Shown here: positions 31,973 to 41,093 of the stretch, piece by piece
Layout: every line of letters begins with the position of its first letter
Position numbering within the stretch: position 1 is the stretch's first letter
Assembly (NCBI GenBank): GCA_023438065.1
Contig: JAEXRH010000006.1
Coordinates: 1 to 64,000 of the forward strand
Direction: 5' to 3'
From: Spirochaetota bacterium
GTDB lineage: Bacteria; Spirochaetota; Spirochaetia; Treponematales; Treponemataceae
Length of the DNA: 64,000 nucleotides
The notes under the pieces: model-generated
Told to the model about the DNA's origin: nothing
Seen by the model: only the letters and a program-made list of their open reading frames with translations
Database searches by the model: none
Made by a program: the position numbers and the translations under genes

Positions 31973-34774
31973 ATGGACAAAAAGAATCATGCCGGAGATA
32001 TCCTCAAGGGAAAACTCGAGTACTTCGTCGCCTTTGCGGCGTTTGTGCTTTTTTTCGCGCTTTCCCTGACCGATTCCGGGGTAAAAACCGAGCTCGGATT
32101 TTACGATACCCTTCTGGCGATCAAACCCGAGATCGATCAGCGGGCCGACGTGCTTTTCATCGACATCGACGACGAGTCGATCGAGCAGATAGGCGCGTTT
32201 CCCTGGTCGCGGGACGTGATCGCCGACGCGATCATCAGGCTTCGCGAGGCCGGCGGCAAGACGGTCGTTTTCGATATCGAGTACATGACCCCGGGGCAAA
32301 CCGGCGTCAACCATGAGTACGTCAAGAAGGCGTTTCCCGCGGAATACGCGGGGGTGCACGACGACGTGCTCGAGTACATGCGGGGCTTTACCGACGCGAT
32401 CTCCGCGAGGAACATCCCGCTCGCCTACGTCGGCGACGCAGGCAAGGACATGGCCGGCTACTTCGACGAGCGCATGAACGCGCTCTCCGCGTCCATTACC
32501 GCGAACATTTTCCGCGACAACGACGAGTATTTCGCGCAGGCTTTGAGGTTTTTCGGGCATTCCTTCCTCACGATCAACGCGGAGCGGATCAACACCGGCC
32601 CGGGAACCGAGGAGCTCAATCGCTGGGCGCGGGAAAACCGGCTTCTCAAGAACGTCGACGATCCCGAGGGAAGGATCAGGAAGGAGAACGCCGAGACCTT
32701 CAAGGACAGCGATTTCGAGCGCGGGATCGCGCCCGCGATCCTTCCCCTGCTCAAGGGATGCGTCGGCGCGGGTTTCCCGAACGTCATCATCGACGAGGAC
32801 GGCGTGAGGCGCCGCATCGAGCTTCTCGCGGAATACGAAGGAGCCTACGTCGGTCAGCTCGTCTTCGCGCCGATCGTCGACATCCTCAAGCCCGAGAAGA
32901 TCGTTCGCCACGGGCAGCGGCTCACCCTCGTCGGCGCGCTCGATCCCGCCGATCCCGCTTCCGGCAGGCGGAAGGACATCACGATCCCGCTCGACGAGCG
33001 CGGGAGACTCCTCATCAACTGGATCAAGCGGAAGTTCACCGACACGAAGAAGCCCGAGACGGGGAGCTTCAACCATATCTCGGTATACGCCCTCAAGAGC
33101 GCGGACGATATGGAGGAGCGTCTCGTCGATAACCTCGCCTCGATCCGGGATCTCGGGATAAAGACCGAGAAAGGCTATCTCTCCTATAACGACGCCGTCC
33201 TGTGGCTTCTCGCCTCCCATGAGGATCTCGGAAAATGGAAGAAAGGTCTCCTCTCGGGAGAGCGCTCGGATATCGAAGACTATTTCGCCGCGCGAAAGGA
33301 GTTCTTCGCGAACTACGGCGAATTCCTCGACGCCGGATATGACACCGAGATATACGAAACCTTCGATCGCGTGGGCGCGGCCTCGGGCGACCCCCGCTAC
33401 GCCGAGCTCAAGGAACGGATAAAGAAGAATTTCGACGTGTATCGGGGGGAATACCGCGCGTACATGGACCATTGCGCGACGCTCGCGAAGAAATGCGCGG
33501 GAACCTTTTGCCTCGTGGGATGGAGCGGGGTCGGGACGTCCGATCTCGGGGTTAACCCGTTCTGGAAGTCTTATCCGAACGTCGGAACGCACGCGAACAT
33601 CTACAACACGATCATGAACGAGGCGTTCATCACGCCGCTTCCCCGCTGGGCGTCCTGGATCGCGGCCCTCGCCCTCTGCTACCTGAGCGCGCTCGCGTTC
33701 CGCCGCATCAAGAGCCTGAAAGGTCGCCTCGCGTACGGCGTATTCTCGACGGTCGCGGTGTTCATGGCGATCGCGGCCCTTTTCGCCGCGTTCCGGGTGT
33801 ATCTCGAGCTGTTCGTGCCGCTCCTCTCCGTCGTGCTCACCTTCATCGTCGTGACGATACTCAGGTTCATGTTTTCCGAGCAGGAAAAGAGCTTCCTCCG
33901 GAAGGCCTTCACGATGTACCTCTCCTCCGACGTCGTCAACCAGATCGTCGCCGATCCCTCGCTCCTCAAGCTCGGCGGCGAGGAGAAGCGCATCACCGCG
34001 CTTTTCACCGACATCAAGAGCTTCTCGACCCTTTCCGAAAAGGTCACGCCGGAGCACCTCGTCGAGATCCTCAATAAATACCTCACCGTCATGAGCGACA
34101 TCGTGCTCGAGCAGAAGGGCACGATCGACAAGTACATCGGCGACGCGATCGTTTCCTTCTTCGGCGCGCCGATCGACCTTCCCGACCACGCGACGCGCGC
34201 CTGCCTCGCCGCGATCAGGATGAAGGAGGCGGAGAAACGGCTCAACGACGAGATGCTCGCCTCGGGCGAGACGCCGATGGCCATCCATACGCGGATCGGC
34301 ATCAACACGGGACCCATGGTCGTCGGCAACATGGGCACGGACAACAAGATGAACTACACGATCATGGGCAACGACGTAAACCTCGCCGCCCGGCTCGAGG
34401 GCGTGAACAAACAGTACGGCTCGTGGATTCTCGTGTCCGAGTCGACCTGGAACGAGACCAACGGCTTCTTCCTCGCCCGGAAGCTCGATCGCGTCCGGGT
34501 CGTCGGCATCGAGACGCCCGTCCAGCTCTACAACCTCCTCTCGGTGCGCTCCGAGGCGAGCGGGAACCTGGTCGCGCTCGCCGACCGCTTTAATCTCGCG
34601 ATCGACGCGTATCGGGAAAAGCGTTTCCCCGACGCCCTGCGCCTTTTCGACAAGTGCGCGGAGATCGCTCCCGAGGACGACGCGACGAGGATCTTCCTCG
34701 ACCGCGTGAAGGCGCTCATGAAGGACGGGGTTCCCCCGGATTGGTCCGACGTCATCAACATGACGACGAAGTAG
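31973..34774 (+). CDS. CHASE2-domain adenylate/guanylate cyclase (class III)
   Basis: In this 933-residue protein an N-terminal membrane anchor (about 15-33) is followed by an extracytoplasmic CHASE2 sensor (about 40-550, longer than usual) with DVLFIDIDDESIEQIG. A membrane bundle (about 559-632) and a class III cyclase domain (about 670-850) with metal-binding Asp680 (LFTDIKSF) and Asp724 (YIGDAIVSFFG) come next, then a short TPR-like tail. It should sense an envelope signal and make cAMP or cGMP. The start ATG 31973 has AAGGGG about 12 bases upstream; a GTG at 31925 lies in the promoter. It is divergent from the ompA-fecR operon and upstream of yigZ. Confidence 0.93.
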   Translation: MDKKNHAGDILKGKLEYFVAFAAFVLFFALSLTDSGVKTELGFYDTLLAIKPEIDQRADVLFIDIDDESIEQIGAFPWSRDVIADAIIRLREAGGKTVVFDIEYMTPGQTGVNHEYVKKAFPAEYAGVHDDVLEYMRGFTDAISARNIPLAYVGDAGKDMAGYFDERMNALSASITANIFRDNDEYFAQALRFFGHSFLTINAERINTGPGTEELNRWARENRLLKNVDDPEGRIRKENAETFKDSDFERGIAPAILPLLKGCVGAGFPNVIIDEDGVRRRIELLAEYEGAYVGQLVFAPIVDILKPEKIVRHGQRLTLVGALDPADPASGRRKDITIPLDERGRLLINWIKRKFTDTKKPETGSFNHISVYALKSADDMEERLVDNLASIRDLGIKTEKGYLSYNDAVLWLLASHEDLGKWKKGLLSGERSDIEDYFAARKEFFANYGEFLDAGYDTEIYETFDRVGAASGDPRYAELKERIKKNFDVYRGEYRAYMDHCATLAKKCAGTFCLVGWSGVGTSDLGVNPFWKSYPNVGTHANIYNTIMNEAFITPLPRWASWIAALALCYLSALAFRRIKSLKGRLAYGVFSTVAVFMAIAALFAAFRVYLELFVPLLSVVLTFIVVTILRFMFSEQEKSFLRKAFTMYLSSDVVNQIVADPSLLKLGGEEKRITALFTDIKSFSTLSEKVTPEHLVEILNKYLTVMSDIVLEQKGTIDKYIGDAIVSFFGAPIDLPDHATRACLAAIRMKEAEKRLNDEMLASGETPMAIHTRIGINTGPMVVGNMGTDNKMNYTIMGNDVNLAARLEGVNKQYGSWILVSESTWNETNGFFLARKLDRVRVVGIETPVQLYNLLSVRSEASGNLVALADRFNLAIDAYREKRFPDALRLFDKCAEIAPEDDATRIFLDRVKALMKDGVPPDWSDVINMTTK

Positions 34775-34798
34775 CGGACTCGAGACCAGGCCGTACCC

Positions 34799-35419
34799 AT
34801 GAATACGCTTGCGGAGCGGGCCTCCGCCGAGATCGAGGTGAAGAACTCCCGTTTCCTCGCCGAAGCCTTCGTCGTTTCGGACCAGGAAGCGGCCCGCGCG
34901 CTCATTCGCGCGCAAAAGGAGAAGTATCCTGACGCCCGCCACGTCGTGCACGCCTTCGTGATCGGGCCGACCGCGGGGATCCTCGGGTGCTCGGACGACG
35001 GCGAGCCCGCGGGAACCGCGGGGCGACCCGCGCTCGAGGCGCTTAAGGGCTCCGGGCTCACGAACGCGCTCGTCACCGTCACCCGATGGTTCGGCGGCAC
35101 GCTACTCGGCACGGGCGGGCTCGTGAGGGCGTATGCCGACGCCGTGAAGGCGGTGCTCGCTGTCGCCCGCGTCGAGGAACTCGTCGAGACGCGCGAGTTT
35201 TCCTTCGCGGTCGCTTACGAGCTTCACGAGCGCGCGCGTCGGGTCATCGCCGAAGTCGGCGCCGAGATCGAACGGGAGGAATTCGCGACCGAGGTTTCCC
35301 TCTCGGGCCGCGTGGTCGCGTCGGACGCGGAAGCGCTCGCTTCCCGCCTTACCGACTGTTCGTCGGGGCGGATCGCCGTAACGTTATCAGAAGAAAGTCG
35401 GACGGGGCGCAGAACCTGA
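34799..35419 (+). CDS. yigZ: YigZ/IMPACT family protein
   Basis: This 206-residue protein has the IMPACT signature SDDGEPAGTAGRPALEAL (about residues 65-82), then TRWFGGTLLGTGGLVRAY in the first domain and a ferredoxin-like second domain (about 135-200). It is a widespread cytoplasmic protein whose role is linked to translation stress; the biochemical function is not settled. It starts 24 bases after the cyclase stop without a clear ribosome-binding site, so it is probably read through from the cyclase transcript. Its last 71 bases overlap the opposing metallophosphoesterase gene. Confidence 0.9.
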   Translation: MNTLAERASAEIEVKNSRFLAEAFVVSDQEAARALIRAQKEKYPDARHVVHAFVIGPTAGILGCSDDGEPAGTAGRPALEALKGSGLTNALVTVTRWFGGTLLGTGGLVRAYADAVKAVLAVARVEELVETREFSFAVAYELHERARRVIAEVGAEIEREEFATEVSLSGRVVASDAEALASRLTDCSSGRIAVTLSEESRTGRRT

Positions 35420-36383
35420 ATCGATACCGCTCGCCCGAATAGCCAGCTCCGTTCGAAACGATCACCGGGACGCCCCGTTCGAGTATCGTGCCGGTTCGGT
35501 ACCGTTGCCCGTATTCCGAGGGAATCACGGGCGCGTACCCGAGGAGGGTGATCTGTCCCCCGTGGGTGTGGCCGCAAAGGACGAGGTCAAACCGCGCGAT
35601 ATCTTCCCGATCGAGGTTGCCCGCGAGGTCGGGATTGTGGCACGAGAGGATCGTGAAACCCGAGTCGGGGAGCGCGTCGGCGAGGGCGGTGAGATTCGGC
35701 ATTTCGTCGCGAAGGTCGGCGACCCCCGCGATCGCGAGGCCGCGCGGGGTCTCGACGGCCGAGCCGTCGAGGACGACGATCCCGGCCGACCTGAGCGCCG
35801 CGACGATCCGGTTCTTGCCGTTATAGAAATCGTGGTTGCCGAGCGTCGCGTACGAGCCTTCGCCCGCGCGGAAAGCCGACGCGGCCTCGGCGAATTCGCG
35901 CGAGTCCGCGCCCGAGAGCGTGAAGTCCCCGCCAAGTATCACGGCGTCGGGTTTCGCGGCGTTGATCTCGTCGACGAGCGCGTCGAGCCTTTCGCGGGAA
36001 TACCGGTTCATGAAGTGGATGTCCGAAACGAAAGCGACCCGATACCCGTCGAGGCTCGCGCTCACGCGCGGGGAGACGACCGTGACCTCGCGCACGCGGT
36101 CGACCGTTTTCCCGCGCGCGCGCCGTTCCGTGACGATCGCGCTCGCAGGGGCGGTTTCGGCCGCACGCCAGGCTTCACCGTTTGACGCGGGCGCGCGGCG
36201 CATGGCGGCGAGGTCGGGATTCAGCATGAACGACGCGCAGGACGCGGCGGTGAGCGGGCAAACGACCGCGAGCGTCGCGAGCGTCACGCGTCTCGCCGCG
36301 GCGACGAGACGGCGAGCCGTACGGGCGGCTGATCGCCTCACGCGCGAAAGATCGCGGTTTCGCCGGTTTCCGGTTGATTCCAT
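35349..36383 (-). CDS. Membrane-anchored metallophosphoesterase (YkuE/YaeI-type)
   Basis: In this 344-residue protein an Arg-rich N-terminus and a hydrophobic segment (about 32-50) are followed by a calcineurin-like phosphoesterase. It has all metal motifs: SDIHF (about 117-121), GGDF (about 148), GNHDF (about 180), CHNP and GHTHGGQ (about 270). Some relatives hydrolyse lipid A precursors or phospholipids at the membrane surface; the substrate is not deducible. The AT-poor start at 36383 follows TATAGT by 8 bases and has no Shine-Dalgarno. It is convergent with yigZ and overlaps it by 71 bases at the 3' ends. Confidence 0.88.
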   Translation of the reverse strand: MESTGNRRNRDLSRVRRSAARTARRLVAAARRVTLATLAVVCPLTAASCASFMLNPDLAAMRRAPASNGEAWRAAETAPASAIVTERRARGKTVDRVREVTVVSPRVSASLDGYRVAFVSDIHFMNRYSRERLDALVDEINAAKPDAVILGGDFTLSGADSREFAEAASAFRAGEGSYATLGNHDFYNGKNRIVAALRSAGIVVLDGSAVETPRGLAIAGVADLRDEMPNLTALADALPDSGFTILSCHNPDLAGNLDREDIARFDLVLCGHTHGGQITLLGYAPVIPSEYGQRYRTGTILERGVPVIVSNGAGYSGERYRFRFCAPSDFLLITLRRSAPTNSR

Positions 36384-36391
36384 ATACCGAC

Positions 36392-36397
36392 ACTATA
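36392..36397 (-). promoter_or_regulatory. -10 box of the metallophosphoesterase gene
   Basis: TATAGT on the minus strand ends 8 bases before ATG 36383. No ribosome-binding site lies between them. No clear -35. Confidence 0.45.
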
Positions 36398-36445
36398 CCA
36401 GCGATCGCGCGCGCGCGGGAAGCGTTACCGATCGAGCGCTCGCCG

Positions 36446-37513
36446 TCAGCGGTAGTCCGAAACCGTCTCGAGCGCGCCCCGTACCCGCCTTCGCGCGGTC
36501 TTCCGTCCCCGCTCGAGGATGAAGGATTCAACCATGCACGCGGCCCTGAGCGTCTCGTCTTCGCAGCGGAAACCCCGTTTCCTGACGAACGAACGTGAGG
36601 TCGCGATCGCCCGTTCGTATCGCTCGAGATTGGCGATGAAGCGGGGAAGGGCTTCGTCGATTCCGTCGATCGTTGACCAATCGCCGAACCCGGAATGGTG
36701 AAGTTTTCGCGCATTGAGGATCTGTTCATATTGACCCGAGACGGGAATCGCGAAAACGGGTTTCCCGAGGGCCAGTGCCTCGGATATTGCCTGATGGCCC
36801 GCCGCGGCGACGAGGGCGCGACACCCCGCGAGCGACTCGTCGTAGTCTCCCGTCGGATCGGGGAATACGCGGAAATTTTCCTTGCCGAGCGCGGAGATGA
36901 CCGGCTCGAGCGCATCCCGGTACCCGGTTTTCGCGTACGCGACGATGTAGTCGCCCCTCGTTATTCGCCGTTCCCTGAGCGATCGGCGAATGATGGGCCC
37001 GACGTCGCCGTCGAAAAAGGAGCACACGATTTTCCTGTCCGCGAACGCCGTCATGTATCGCGAGACCGCGCATGCCGCGAGCCATTCGATTACGTTCGCC
37101 GGATCCCGCTCTCTCGTCCGCTCGACGACGGAGGGGTGATTCAGTTGCACCACCGGAATGCCGAGCCTTTTCGCCGCGCGGGACGCGAAGGGCTCGAAGT
37201 CCGACAGGACGGCGTCTAATCCCGCGTCCCGCATCTCGCGCGCGATCGCCGAAATCGTCTTGCCCGACGCAAGAAGGATTCCCGCGTTCGCGCTTACGGT
37301 CGCGGCCCAGTCGAGGGTGAAACCCCGTTGAACGAACCGGTAGTGGGGAAGCACGCTGATCTCCGTTCCGGGGAACAGCTCTGACAGTTCTCCGGCAAGG
37401 TGCGCCGGCACCCAAAAGGCGAGCTCGTAACGCGTCTGCAGCTGTTCCGCCAACGCGAGCGCGCGTGAAAAGTGTCCGCGTCCCTCGCCATTGATCGATA
37501 TTCCTATTTTCAC
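36446..37513 (-). CDS. Glycosyltransferase, MJ1255/VC2487-type (GT-B fold)
   Basis: In this 355-residue protein the N-terminal glycosyltransferase motif SINGEGRGHFSRALALAEQL is at about residues 6-25. A C-terminal nucleotide-sugar binding region has VAAAGHQAISEALALGKPVFAIPV (about 265-290), as in MurG-like and monogalactosyl-diacylglycerol synthase-like GT-B enzymes. It likely transfers a sugar to a lipid or envelope acceptor. GTG 37513 is chosen because GAGGAGG lies 6 bases upstream; a longer reading from 37642 has no such support. It is monocistronic, divergent from the GGDEF gene. Confidence 0.85.
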   Translation of the reverse strand: MKIGISINGEGRGHFSRALALAEQLQTRYELAFWVPAHLAGELSELFPGTEISVLPHYRFVQRGFTLDWAATVSANAGILLASGKTISAIAREMRDAGLDAVLSDFEPFASRAAKRLGIPVVQLNHPSVVERTRERDPANVIEWLAACAVSRYMTAFADRKIVCSFFDGDVGPIIRRSLRERRITRGDYIVAYAKTGYRDALEPVISALGKENFRVFPDPTGDYDESLAGCRALVAAAGHQAISEALALGKPVFAIPVSGQYEQILNARKLHHSGFGDWSTIDGIDEALPRFIANLERYERAIATSRSFVRKRGFRCEDETLRAACMVESFILERGRKTARRRVRGALETVSDYR

Positions 37514-37704
37514 GGTATGCCTCCTCGCGGAAAGCGCCTCAAGGGCTCCCCGTCGCCTCGAAGTATGGAACGGTTCCGTGAACGGCCGGTTAACGCGCGG
37601 GTAAATAACGGTGAGTTTTACGTAAGGCTTTCGTGAAGTCATTTGCGTTCCCGATCCGATACGGCTTATGCTTACGAAAGATCGCGATTCCCAAAGGGGG
37701 CGGT

Positions 37705-38883
37705 ATGTCGATAGATACGGCGGGTCTCAGGCGTCGGGTACGGGTTTCGCGCCGGCTTGAGCTCGCGCGCGAAAGGGCGGAACGGAACTATAACGCGTTT
37801 TTGGCCGTAGCCGCGGTCGTTTTCTCCGTTTCGCTCTCGTCGATCCTCATGGACTTTCTCATCCCGAGGGGCGAGAGCCTCGCTGCCGTCGCCTTCGCGT
37901 ACGTCACGGTGTACTCGATCGCGCTCGCCCTCTCGTCGGTCTCCATCGCCTTTTTCCTCGCGATGTACCGAAAGCGGTCCTCGCGCGCGGTCACCGTCGC
38001 TTCCGTGGCGCTCTCGCTCGCGGTAATCGCCGTCGGGGTTGCGCTCTCCGTCCTCGATGGCCTTTCAGGGCGAAACCTCGCGGCCGCGCTCGTCGGCACG
38101 ATGGTCGTGTCCATCGCCCTTACCGCCGAGACCTGGGTCTATTTCGCGCTCGAGGCGTGGTTTCTGCTCCTTTTCGGCGTCGCGTACGCCGTGTCGAGCC
38201 GCGCGCGGGCGGATCCCGCGACCTTCGCCCGGGTCGCCTTTATCGCCGGGGGATCGCTGTCGATCGGGCTCTATGTCGGGAATTTACGGGAGCTTGTCGC
38301 GATTCTCTCGATGGAGTTCGAGGAGCGGGAACGCGAGCTGCGGGACGCGCTCGTGCGCGACCGGCTCACCGGCGCGTATAACCGGATATTCATGGACGAG
38401 TACCTCACGAAACAGGTTCGGGGAATGCACCGTTACGGCGATACGATCGCGATCCTTCTTTTCGATATCGACCGTCTGCGCAGGGTGAACGAGGAACTCG
38501 GTCGCGACCGGGGGGATAACGCGCTCAAGGAGCTCGTCTCGGTTTTGACGGAGCATGTCAGGGATTCGGATCTCGTCGCGCGCACGGGCGGCGGTGAATT
38601 CGCGGTGCTCCTGCCGCGGACCGGACTCGAGAACGCGGTCGCCGTGGCTGATAAGCTTCGTTCGCGCGTGGCCGAGCGCGATTTCGACGGTATACCCTGG
38701 CGCCTGACCGTGTCAGGCGGCGTCGGCATGCTCAAGGCCGGGGATACTCTCGGCTCGGCCCTCTCCCGCGTCGACGAGGCCTTGTCGGCAGCGAAGCGGG
38801 GCGGGAGGGACCGCGTCGAGGCGGTGCTTCCCGCCCCGTCCGGGGACGGCGACGGGAACGATGAGGCTTCGTCCGGTTACTGA
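37705..38883 (+). CDS. Membrane protein with degenerate GGDEF domain
   Basis: In this 392-residue protein six or so membrane segments (about 31-195) and a short coiled coil (about 204-218) lead into a GGDEF-family domain (about 220-375). It has DRLTGAYNRIFM, FDIDRLRRVNEELGRDRGDNAL, and the signature RTGGGEF (295-299 GGGEF instead of GGDEF). The missing Asp in the third position normally binds metal, so cyclase activity is doubtful; it may bind GTP or c-di-GMP as a sensor. The ATG at 37705 has GGGGG 4 bases upstream. Its stop overlaps the convergent glycosyltransferase gene by 7 bases. Confidence 0.85.
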   Translation: MSIDTAGLRRRVRVSRRLELARERAERNYNAFLAVAAVVFSVSLSSILMDFLIPRGESLAAVAFAYVTVYSIALALSSVSIAFFLAMYRKRSSRAVTVASVALSLAVIAVGVALSVLDGLSGRNLAAALVGTMVVSIALTAETWVYFALEAWFLLLFGVAYAVSSRARADPATFARVAFIAGGSLSIGLYVGNLRELVAILSMEFEERERELRDALVRDRLTGAYNRIFMDEYLTKQVRGMHRYGDTIAILLFDIDRLRRVNEELGRDRGDNALKELVSVLTEHVRDSDLVARTGGGEFAVLLPRTGLENAVAVADKLRSRVAERDFDGIPWRLTVSGGVGMLKAGDTLGSALSRVDEALSAAKRGGRDRVEAVLPAPSGDGDGNDEASSGY

Positions 38884-40790
38884 GGGTATTCGATCCTGAA
38901 GGTACGCTCCGTCTTCCCCTCGCCGAAGTCGAACTTGACGCCGTCGAACGAGAAATCTTTCATGAGCGTAGCGAGGTCGACGCCCATCGTGATCCCTTCC
39001 GTGGGAACGCCGTTCTTGAAATCGGGATCGAAGTTCTTGTTCGCGTCGTGGAACACGAAGATCGCGCAGGGCCCGAACGGGACGTCAGGTATCGAGAAAG
39101 TCGCCGTCGAGGCGGTGCACTCGGTCGAGCCCGTGGTTATGAAGTTGTCGGGCGAGATCGGGTCGCTCGTGTATACCGAGTAGATTATCTGGCCGCCGCG
39201 CGCCGCGTCGAGCCCCTCAACCGTAAGGGTGAGGGTTCCCGAACCCGCGCTCGCCGCCCCGTCGCTCGTCTTTGCCGGATCGTAGGCGGCCTCCTGCACC
39301 GAGAAGGTGAGCCATCCCGGCTCCTTGTGATACCGTCTCGCGCTTCCGACCGTCTTGCGGTGCCGGCCCTCGAGGATCTTCGCCGAGGGCGTCGTGTAGT
39401 ATTCCCCTTTGCGGTTGACGAACCAGATCGTGACGGGCCGGTCGTTGTAGCGCGTGAGGTCGGGTCCGAAGGAAGCGTTCGGCCAGAAGATCGCGTGGTT
39501 CCCGAACGGGACGAACCCCGCGGGGATATAGAGGTAGTGCTCGTTATTCGGGAAGTAGTAGCGGAAGATGCCGAATGTGTGCTCGCTGCCGTGGACGAAC
39601 ACGTCGCCCGGCTTGACGAGCGGGGCGAGGTCCTTCTTCGCGACGTCGGCGGGCCCGTTCACCTCCTCGGTGTACACGCGGGCGAGGGTCGGCGCGCACG
39701 CGAGCGCGTAGCAGGCGAAAATCGCCGCGACCACGAGGTTCTTCCGGAACCCCTGGACGAAGTAGGCGAAGGCGAGGATCAAAAGCCCGAGCGCCGCGGT
39801 AAAATAACGATCGTAGAGGATCGGCTTGTAGGCGATCGAGAGGACGATCGCTGCGGTGAAGAGTCCAAGATAGGTCGCGAGCGCGGAGACCGCGAGGAAG
39901 GCGTCTTCCTTTTTCGTCATGACCGCGCGAACGGCCGCGAAGACGCCGAGGCCGAACACGGCGAGGAAGAGCGCGGTCGCAAAGCCGTTGAGTCCCCAGG
40001 AGAAGCGCTGCATGAAGGGGTAGGTGAGCGCGTGGACGGCAGCGATGAAGTCGACCGGCGGGATCCAGAAGTTGCTCTTCACGCGCGCTGCCTGCCTGAC
40101 GAGGAAGGTAAGCCAGGGAGCGTAGAGCGCGACGGTGACGACTGCCGTGAGGATCGACGCCTTGAGCCGCTTTCCCCCTTCCGCCTTCGAGCGGCCCGCG
40201 ATGACCGCGACGAGGAGGATGAACCAATAGAGGGCGACCGCGACGAGTCCGTAATAGTGGGTGTAAGAGGCGGCGAGGGTCAGCGCGGAAAGCGCGATCC
40301 AGTCCCGGGAGCGGGAACGCTTCAGCGCGAAGAAGCCCGCGATCACCGTGGCGGTGACGAAGAAAGCGAGGAGGGTGTACATGCGAGCCTCCCTTCCCGC
40401 GGCTATGGTCATCGGGGTCGCGAGGATCGCGAGCGAGAAGAAAAGTCCTCCCCGATTGCCCCACAGTTTGCGCAAGGGGAAAAAGCCGAGGCCCGCGAGC
40501 GCGAGGACCCCGATCGCCGAGAGGCTCCGTACGGCGGCCTCCGAATCGCCCGCCACGAGCGTGATCGCGCGAAGGAGCAGGTAATAGAGGGGAGGATGGC
40601 TATCGGCCGCGATCATCGGGACCATTTCCGCGACCGGGTGACGCGCGGCAGCGGCGGAGTAGCTCTCGTCGTACCAGAGCGAATCCGCTCCTATGCGGAA
40701 GAATGCCATGAAAACGCCGAGCGCGAGCGCGGCGATCCAGACGAGTTTCCATCGTGCGTCCTTGAGGGACGCGTCAGCGCGATATTCCAT
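38877..40790 (-). CDS. GT39/ArnT-like membrane glycosyltransferase fused to a DUF2141 domain
   Basis: This 637-residue protein has about 10-12 membrane segments between residues 15 and 400, with an early loop SLWYDESYSAAAARHPV (Asp/Glu pair typical of GT39/ArnT-type GT-C enzymes) and a second ADSHPPLYYLLL. A globular outside region (about 420-540) follows. The C-terminal 100 residues form a DUF2141-like beta sandwich (IYSVYTSDPISPDNF, CAIFVFHDANKNFDPDFKNG). ATG 40790 is preferred because AAGGAG lies 7 bases upstream. It may glycosylate envelope lipids or proteins with a polyprenyl-phosphate sugar. The neighbouring genes give no substrate clue. Confidence 0.8.
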   Translation of the reverse strand: MEYRADASLKDARWKLVWIAALALGVFMAFFRIGADSLWYDESYSAAAARHPVAEMVPMIAADSHPPLYYLLLRAITLVAGDSEAAVRSLSAIGVLALAGLGFFPLRKLWGNRGGLFFSLAILATPMTIAAGREARMYTLLAFFVTATVIAGFFALKRSRSRDWIALSALTLAASYTHYYGLVAVALYWFILLVAVIAGRSKAEGGKRLKASILTAVVTVALYAPWLTFLVRQAARVKSNFWIPPVDFIAAVHALTYPFMQRFSWGLNGFATALFLAVFGLGVFAAVRAVMTKKEDAFLAVSALATYLGLFTAAIVLSIAYKPILYDRYFTAALGLLILAFAYFVQGFRKNLVVAAIFACYALACAPTLARVYTEEVNGPADVAKKDLAPLVKPGDVFVHGSEHTFGIFRYYFPNNEHYLYIPAGFVPFGNHAIFWPNASFGPDLTRYNDRPVTIWFVNRKGEYYTTPSAKILEGRHRKTVGSARRYHKEPGWLTFSVQEAAYDPAKTSDGAASAGSGTLTLTVEGLDAARGGQIIYSVYTSDPISPDNFITTGSTECTASTATFSIPDVPFGPCAIFVFHDANKNFDPDFKNGVPTEGITMGVDLATLMKDFSFDGVKFDFGEGKTERTFRIEYPQ

Positions 40791-41093
40791 AATCCAGCTC
40801 CTTTTGGTTTTCATATCGTGTATGGACCGTGCTAAAAAAACGCGCACAGTAGTCGCATGGTGAGTATCCAGGGGGTTCGCGCGATCTGTCAATAAAGGTG
40901 CTTCCAATTCAGTGGAAACACTGAGGAGCCGTTGCCTTTTTCGGATGTACCCGAAGGCCTTTCGGGAACCAGGTTGAAGACCCGCGGGAAGGGGTGTATA
41001 CTCACGCGTAAACGGGGCGTGCAACGGACCTGACATACCGCGAGTACCGTCTTGCAGGTCGCCGGTTATCTTGGCGCTATTCGGGAGTTACAC
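40791..41093. other. Gene-free intergenic region with promoter and small hairpins
   Basis: This 303-base gap separates the leftward glycosyltransferase from the rightward lipoprotein gene. It holds the promoter at 40974-41002, a 6-bp hairpin (CCCGAA 40950-40955 / TTCGGG 40961-40966) and the GGGAG ribosome-binding site of the lipoprotein. The remainder shows no coding signal or RNA gene. Confidence 0.5.
40974..41002 (+). promoter_or_regulatory. Promoter of the beta-repeat lipoprotein gene
   Basis: TTGAAG (40974-40979) and TATACT (40997-41002) are 17 bases apart. The predicted leader is about 85 bases. Confidence 0.6.

Noticed and set aside
31940..34951. A 1003-codon open frame antisense to the CHASE2 cyclase
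   Set aside because: The sense frame has intact CHASE2 and cyclase motifs. The opposite frame is open because TTA, CTA and TCA codons are rare in this high-GC genome. It has no ribosome-binding site and its composition is Arg/Glu/Asp/Val-rich without domain motifs.
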